A DNA stretch of 47,833 nt, from positions 1 through 47,833 of IMG/VR virus record IMGVR_UViG_3300010885_022472; one strand, written 5' to 3'. The notes under the pieces were generated by a model that was not told the origin of the DNA, did not search any database, and saw only the letters and a program-made list of their open reading frames with translations. The position numbers and the translations under genes are program-made. This stretch comes from a virus. This document shows, piece after piece, positions 43,983 to 47,833 of this stretch (within the stretch, counting starts at the first letter, position 1; each line of letters opens with the position of its first letter).

Positions 43983-45220
43983 TAGTTTTTCTCTGTCATA
44001 CCTTTAAAAGCAGTTTTCAGTTTATCGGCAGCATTGAATGCGGCTCTACCTTTATAACCACCTGGACCTGTTCTGAACGCTTGTTTAGTAACAATGACAG
44101 TTTCTTTAAAGTTTAAAGTCATTTGTATTGCTGTAGGCATACCTGTGCGACCTAAAGCAGGAGTATTTTCACCTGGCATCTCATAAGCAGACCAACCATT
44201 TGGTGCATAATTAACTTGTATGCCAGTCATCACGCAGCGACCAATTGCTGGTATATTTGGATTAGGTTTGCCACCATAGTAAAATTGAATATCAAACTGT
44301 GACGGTGGAATTAATAACAGACCCGAACTACCAGCATCAATTTCGGGTGCTTGATGAAAACGGAATCTTTCAATAATATTTTGAACTTCTAATGCTTCTC
44401 TTTCGTCACGTGGATAGAACATAAATTCATAAGAAAACTCACGGAATGATGGTGATTGGTAAATCAATTCCAACATAGGATTATTAACACCACCAAGTGC
44501 TAAGAATGCTCCCGCTGTTGCCGAGCCTTGTCCAATAAATTTACCTGCTTTTTCTTGTAGTGCTTGGGCAGCAGCAATAATTGCAGTATCGGCCGCTTTA
44601 TTTGCAACGCTACCTTCTTTAGAACCTTCAATTAGAGATTTACCTGCCGTGGCCAATTTACCACCCAACTCATTTCCAAGTTGTAAATCACCATATCCTT
44701 GAGAATGATCAAAACTTATCGTATCTGGCATGTACAGAACAATAGAGTCTGAGGTTACTTTCGTTGTTTGTAAAAGAGATTTATTTTCAATATCTTTAAC
44801 ACTTTCCACATATTGATCTTTACTAAAAGATTGTTTGGAAACAGATGCAGATGAACTACCAAATGATGTTGAAATTTCTTTACCAAATAGAGTTTTACCT
44901 TTAGTAAAATCATTGACGGCAGAATCAATTTTACTATTAATTTGTGATGCAAAACTTGTACTTGGCTTGGAAGCACCCTTGTAGTTCTTTAAGGTTTCTT
45001 GTTCTGGACTTCTTTTTATACCCTCAAATTGAGAATTGTTTTGCTGGAAAATATGAAAAATCATGTAGTGACCTTTATCATAATTTCCAACATCAAGGGG
45101 ATATCTAAACGTATTAGCAAGTTTGCCTGTTTTTTTGCCTTCTTCGTAGAGTACCGCTAAAGGTCCTCGTCTATTTTCTTCTTGGGAAATTGTTATATCA
45201 GATAAACCGAAAAATGCCAT
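43982..45220 (-). CDS. 48: Baseplate tail-tube cap, gp48-like
   Basis: The 412-residue protein fits the gp48/gp54 type, which caps the hub and starts tube polymerisation. The N-terminus gives the pattern LANTFRYPLDVGNYDKGHYM and IFHIFQQN; a flexible, Ser/Lys-rich region follows (about 75-135); then LYMPDTISFDHSQGYGDLQL, a helical Ala-rich part, and the tube-like half (LIYQSPSFREFSYEFMFYPR, IIERFRFHQAPE, MTGIQVNYAPNGW, AIQMTLNFKETVIVTK). It starts the leftward baseplate unit, divergent from gene 4, with a CATAAATA box 28 nt before the ATG. Confidence 0.8.
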   Translation of the reverse strand: MAFFGLSDITISQEENRRGPLAVLYEEGKKTGKLANTFRYPLDVGNYDKGHYMIFHIFQQNNSQFEGIKRSPEQETLKNYKGASKPSTSFASQINSKIDSAVNDFTKGKTLFGKEISTSFGSSSASVSKQSFSKDQYVESVKDIENKSLLQTTKVTSDSIVLYMPDTISFDHSQGYGDLQLGNELGGKLATAGKSLIEGSKEGSVANKAADTAIIAAAQALQEKAGKFIGQGSATAGAFLALGGVNNPMLELIYQSPSFREFSYEFMFYPRDEREALEVQNIIERFRFHQAPEIDAGSSGLLLIPPSQFDIQFYYGGKPNPNIPAIGRCVMTGIQVNYAPNGWSAYEMPGENTPALGRTGMPTAIQMTLNFKETVIVTKQAFRTGPGGYKGRAAFNAADKLKTAFKGMTEKN

Positions 45221-45248
45221 GGTTGTCCTAAGTAGGTTGACTAGATAG

Positions 45249-45256
45249 TATTTATG
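45249..45256 (-). promoter_or_regulatory. Late-promoter-like CATAAATA in divergent region
   Basis: CATAAATA on the minus strand lies 28 nt before the gp48-like ATG at 45220. It overlaps the gene 4 ATG on the other strand. It is the same variant as at 21437-21444 and the best candidate for starting the leftward baseplate unit. No clear plus-strand late box was found upstream of gene 4. Confidence 0.55.
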
Positions 45257-45685
45257 TCATATAAAGGTAAATTTACTCCCAAAAACCCACAAAAATATAA
45301 AGGGGATGCGACCAACATTATCTATCGATCGTCATGGGAAGTAAAAGTCATGAAATATTTAGATGACCATCCAGATGTCATTTGGTGGGGTTCTGAAGAA
45401 CTTGTTATACCATATTGGAGTCCAGTTGACAATAAAAAACATCGATACTTCCCAGATTTCGTTGCTAAGATAAAGCAGAAGAACGGTATAGTCAAAACGT
45501 TTGTCATTGAAGTCAAACCAGAGGCTCAAACTAAACCCCCAACTCAAAAACGTAAAACTAAACGCTACATTCAAGAAGCGGCAACTTATGTTATCAATCA
45601 ATCTAAGTGGAAAGCGGCAACAGAGTTCTGCAAAGATCACGGATGGGAATTTCAAGTCATCACAGAAAAACATCTAGGAATCTAA
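45254..45685 (+). CDS. 4: Head completion protein gp4 (PD-(D/E)XK nuclease-like)
   Basis: gp4 (also called 50/65) completes filled heads before tail joining. The 143-residue protein aligns with T4 gp4 from its start (SYKGKFTPKNPQKYKGD against AYSGKWVPKNISKYRGD in T4), which supports the ATG at 45254. It has a nuclease-like core: E29 in RSSWE, PD at 67-68 and EVK at 86-88, then PEAQTKPP. The C-terminal part (NQSKWKAATEFCKDHGWEFQ) is also conserved. It is the first plus-strand gene, divergent from the gp48-like gene with only 33 nt between. Confidence 0.94.
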   Translation: MSYKGKFTPKNPQKYKGDATNIIYRSSWEVKVMKYLDDHPDVIWWGSEELVIPYWSPVDNKKHRYFPDFVAKIKQKNGIVKTFVIEVKPEAQTKPPTQKRKTKRYIQEAATYVINQSKWKAATEFCKDHGWEFQVITEKHLGI

Positions 45686-45693
45686 GATAAATA
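45686..45693 (+). promoter_or_regulatory. Late-promoter-like GATAAATA directly before next gene
   Basis: GATAAATA directly follows the gene 4 stop and ends 4 nt before the ATG at 45698. With the preceding bases it repeats the 12-mer found before gp25. No Shine-Dalgarno site lies at the usual distance from this ATG. Confidence 0.45.
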
Positions 45694-45697
45694 CTAG

Positions 45698-46282
45698 ATG
45701 GCTACCAGAACACTCATAGACAGAATCAAAGATTCTCTTGCAAAGCAGGGATTTGAAATGCGATCCCGTGAGGCAAGAAATTGGCTCAAAGCAAAAACGG
45801 GCGCACTTAAACCCACCAAGGCCGACTTGATGCGTGACAAACAAAGACTTAAAGAAAGGTCTTTTATTGGTAGAATGTACTTCTATTTCTATGATCCAAA
45901 AACGAAAGATTCGTTGCCATACTACGATAAGTTCCCATTGGTTATACCAATAGAACGATATCCAGACGGGTTTTTAGGACTCAATCTACATTACATTAGT
46001 CCAAAGCAACGTATACTTCTTTTAGATAAATTGAGTACATTACTCACTGACGATAACTACGATGAGAAAACTAGACTCAGAATTAGTTATGATTACCTAG
46101 CAAAAGCATCAAAAATGTATCAGGCTAAACCATGTATTAAACGATATTTGTTTAGTCAAATTCAATCTAGATTTTTAGAAATAACAGCAGATGAGTGGGA
46201 CATTGCAGTAATGTTGCCTGTTGAATCATTTGCCAAAGCAAAGAAAAACAAAGTATGGTCAGAATCAGAGGATAAATTCTAA
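45698..46282 (+). CDS. Conserved T4-like protein next to gene 4, unassigned
   Basis: The 194-residue protein is not assigned. It is basic at the N-terminus (RIKDSLAKQGFEMRSREARN, WLKAKTGALKPTKADLMRDK) and has a core RMYFYFYDPKTKDSLPYYDK, FPLVIPIERYPDGFLGLNLH, YISPKQRILLLDKL that I recall as conserved in many T4-like phages. No transmembrane segment or catalytic motif is visible. It sits between gene 4 and the tube-like gene, and its stop overlaps the next ATG (TAATG). In T4, genes 3 and 2 neighbour gene 4, but I see no convincing match to either. A virion or tail-assembly role is likely from position only. Confidence 0.7.
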   Translation: MATRTLIDRIKDSLAKQGFEMRSREARNWLKAKTGALKPTKADLMRDKQRLKERSFIGRMYFYFYDPKTKDSLPYYDKFPLVIPIERYPDGFLGLNLHYISPKQRILLLDKLSTLLTDDNYDEKTRLRISYDYLAKASKMYQAKPCIKRYLFSQIQSRFLEITADEWDIAVMLPVESFAKAKKNKVWSESEDKF

Positions 46283-47010
46283 TGTCGTTTTCACCCAATC
46301 TATTTCTATCAAACATCAATGGCAAAGGTGGCCCTGCTCGTTCTTGTAGATTTGAAGTTGTATTACCTATACCCCTTTATATTGGACAATCAATAGGAAA
46401 TTCGTTTTTGGAAAAAGTGTTAAACTTTCCGAATTCAATATTTACTGACGTATCTGATGCAATCAATAATGCTATGGGTAGTGAATCGGATGGAATGAAA
46501 TCATCAAATCCTTCCGTATCTAGATATCTTGCTCTTCAATGTGAAGCAGCAGAATTGCCTGGTCGCACACTAGAAACCGCAGACGCACGAATATATGGTC
46601 CATCATTCAAAGTGCCTTATCGAATGCAGTATTCGGAAACTACATTAACATTTATATGTACCAATGAATTTTATGAACGTAAATTATTTGAACGCTGGAT
46701 GGATGCTATCATTCCATCTGATACAAACAATCCTCGTTTTCCAAAAAGTGCAGCATCAAGATATTTAACGGATATTCGTATTATACAATATGACGATATA
46801 GTTCGTCAAATTTATGCAGTTGATTTGATTGATGCATTTCCAACTGGCATTTCACCTCAAGCATTAAGTTGGGGTGATGATGCGTTTCATCGTTTATCGG
46901 TTCAATTCAGTTATCAGAAGTATCGTTCTATCTTTGAAGGTAAATACGATATAGGACAAACACTTGCCTCTTTAGGTGGCAGTGCAGCAACAAGATTATT
47001 ATCATTCTAA
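46282..47010 (+). CDS. 54: Tail-tube-fold protein, gp54/gp19-like
   Basis: The 242-residue protein has the tail-tube fold signature: ARSCRFEVVLPIPLYI, YLALQCEAAELPGRTLETAD, GPSFKVPYRMQYSETTLTFI, CTNEFYERKLFERWMDAIIP, then DIRIIQYDDIVRQIYAVDLI, DAFPTGISPQALSW. These are typical of gp19-like tube and gp54-like tube-initiator proteins. Its place in a hub and baseplate-assembly cluster with gene 26, and not beside a sheath gene 18, favours gp54. Start overlaps the upstream stop by one base. The precise role, initiator or minor tube protein, cannot be fixed here. Confidence 0.75.
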   Translation: MSFSPNLFLSNINGKGGPARSCRFEVVLPIPLYIGQSIGNSFLEKVLNFPNSIFTDVSDAINNAMGSESDGMKSSNPSVSRYLALQCEAAELPGRTLETADARIYGPSFKVPYRMQYSETTLTFICTNEFYERKLFERWMDAIIPSDTNNPRFPKSAASRYLTDIRIIQYDDIVRQIYAVDLIDAFPTGISPQALSWGDDAFHRLSVQFSYQKYRSIFEGKYDIGQTLASLGGSAATRLLSF

Positions 47011-47023
47011 TTGAGAGGAAATT

Positions 47024-47755
47024 ATGTTACCAAAACTTGATGTACCAATCTATACTATCAAACTCATTTCAAATGGTCAGGATGTTCGCATTCGTCCATT
47101 CCTAGTAAAAGAACAAAAGTTGTTTCTGATGGCGGCAGAATCAGAGGACCCAAAAGAGACAATCAATACCATTCGTCAAGTTTTAAAGAACTGTGTAATC
47201 GATGAACTTGATATTGATAACTTGCCTACATTTGATCTCGAATATTTGTTTATGAATCTTCGTGCTCGATCAGTGGAAGAAGTTGTTGAACTGAAGTATA
47301 AGTGTAACAATGATATTACCGATGATAAAGGTGAGACAAAGAAGTGTGCTGGTTCAGTAGATTTCAGTTTGAACTTGTTAGAAATTGAACCAACAAAACA
47401 TGAAGATCATGAAACAAAGTTTATGTTAAATGAAAAAGTTGGTATCTGTTTGAAATATCCAACATTTGAGATGATTCAGAACTATGAGAACATGGACGAG
47501 AATCAAATTCTGGTAAATGTACTGATTGATTGTATCGATTATTTGTACGATGATGAACAAGTATACTACGCTAAAGATACACCCAAAGAGGAGTTGATGG
47601 AATTCATCGATTCTATGCAACAGAAAGACCTTGAGAAAATTAAAAAGTTCTTTGATACGATGCCTGAAATTAAAAAAGATGTTCACTTCAAATGCGGCAA
47701 GTGTGGATACGAGGAAGACATTGAGATTAAAGGTCTACAAAATTTTTTCGTTTAA
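47024..47755 (+). CDS. 26: Baseplate hub assembly protein gp26
   Basis: gp26 acts in hub assembly; the family is known as T4 baseplate protein. The 243-residue protein (T4: 208) has the N-terminal VPIYTIKLISNGQDVRIRPF, LVKEQKLFLMAAE and the segment DLEYLFMNLRARSVEEVVEL typical of the family. Four cysteines C94, C108, C224 and C227 (CGKC) could form a zinc ribbon. It has a strong ribosome site (GAGAGG). The last codons contain the slippery heptamer A AAT TTT at 47740-47746, from which a -1 shift enters a conserved frame, so a fusion product is likely in addition to the 243-residue form. Confidence 0.9.
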   Translation: MLPKLDVPIYTIKLISNGQDVRIRPFLVKEQKLFLMAAESEDPKETINTIRQVLKNCVIDELDIDNLPTFDLEYLFMNLRARSVEEVVELKYKCNNDITDDKGETKKCAGSVDFSLNLLEIEPTKHEDHETKFMLNEKVGICLKYPTFEMIQNYENMDENQILVNVLIDCIDYLYDDEQVYYAKDTPKEELMEFIDSMQQKDLEKIKKFFDTMPEIKKDVHFKCGKCGYEEDIEIKGLQNFFV

Positions 47756-47833
47756 TATTTCGTCATGAATCACTAGGTAATTACTATCAGACAAACTTTG
47801 CGATGATGCAACATCACAAATACAGTTTGTCTG
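47731..47833 (+). CDS. 51: gp51-like chaperone frame, -1 to gp26 (partial, cut by window edge)
   Basis: In the -1 frame a stop (TAA) lies at 47728-47730, and from 47731 the frame stays open to the window end. It reads SLGNYYQTNFAMMQHH (from about 47770), a motif I recall from a conserved T4-like hub-assembly protein of gp51 type that directly follows gp26. The frame has no ATG, GTG or TTG before the ATG at 47803, which lies inside the motif. A start there would lose the conserved part, so expression by -1 frameshift from gp26 is the simplest explanation, as in lambda gpG-gpGT. The identity of the domain beyond the window cannot be seen. Confidence 0.65.
47740..47746 (+). promoter_or_regulatory. 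Slippery heptamer for -1 frameshift
   Basis: A AAT TTT in the gp26 reading frame fits the X XXY YYZ rule and is followed by three more T or C. It lies 2 codons before the gp26 stop, as usual for phage tail-chaperone pairs. Confidence 0.7.
47788..47833 (+). repeat. Inverted repeat able to form a hairpin
   Basis: CAGACAAACT (47788-47797) and AGTTTGTCTG (47824-47833) are perfect 10-bp inverted arms. Inside, TTGCGATG and CATCACAA can pair over 8 positions with one C-A mismatch around a 6-nt loop, leaving a 4-nt bulge. It begins 41 nt after the slippery site and lies within the gp51-like frame. The right arm ends exactly at the window edge. Confidence 0.7.

Noticed and set aside
45237-45265. Good sigma-70-like promoter on the plus strand: TTGACT, 17 bp, TATAAA
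   Set aside because: The -10 lies inside the first codons of gene 4, and the protein matches T4 gp4 from the upstream ATG at 45254. Transcription from here would miss the start, so it is probably chance in AT-rich DNA.

Overview
The window is 47.8 kb of a T4-like myovirus genome, low in GC, covering most of the virion-structure region. Gene order follows T4 almost exactly. On the minus strand, from right to left, lie a gp48-like tube cap, gp53, a gp27-like hub, gp5, gp25, gp6, gp7, gp8, a large DUF4815-type protein, a 20-kb adhesin/fibre cassette in the place of T4 9-12/wac, then gp13, gp14, gp15, gp16, an inserted Dps gene and the start of gp17 (cut by the left edge). On the plus strand at the right lie gp4, an unassigned conserved protein, a gp54/gp19-like tube protein, gp26 and the beginning of a gp51-like frame. 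The families (gp5 without a lysozyme domain, the DUF4815-type protein, decapeptide and ANAAF-repeat fibres, a conserved 128-residue protein) resemble aquatic T4-like phages such as cyanophages and pelagiphages. The host cannot be named from this sequence.

Layout: 1-4454 DNA packaging and neck; 4461-26683 host-recognition cassette with two glycine-rich adhesins, decapeptide-repeat fibres, three paralogous ANAAF-repeat fibres, a complete S53 (sedolisin) peptidase, a LamG-like adhesin and several small structural proteins; 26693-45220 baseplate wedge, hub and tube cap; 45254-47833 divergent head-completion and hub/tube genes. Genes are tightly packed. The only gaps of 70 bp or more hold late-promoter-like octamers (NATAAATA or CTAAATA) and one strong intrinsic terminator at 19803-19828. 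No stretch over 100 bp is without a gene. I saw no tRNA, CRISPR array or insertion sequence.

Most notable points: (1) a full-length sedolisin with all catalytic residues, propeptide and calcium site, inside the tail-fibre operon; (2) a Dps ferritin with an intact ferroxidase motif placed between the two terminase subunits with a 1-nt overlap and a 3-nt gap; (3) a likely programmed -1 frameshift at the 3' end of gene 26 (slippery A AAT TTT) into a conserved frame that has no start codon of its own; (4) recurring spacers of the form stop - NATAAATA - 4 or 5 nt - ATG without a nearby Shine-Dalgarno sequence, which would give nearly leaderless late mRNAs; (5) heavy domain shuffling and recent tandem duplication in the fibres and in an enlarged gp7.
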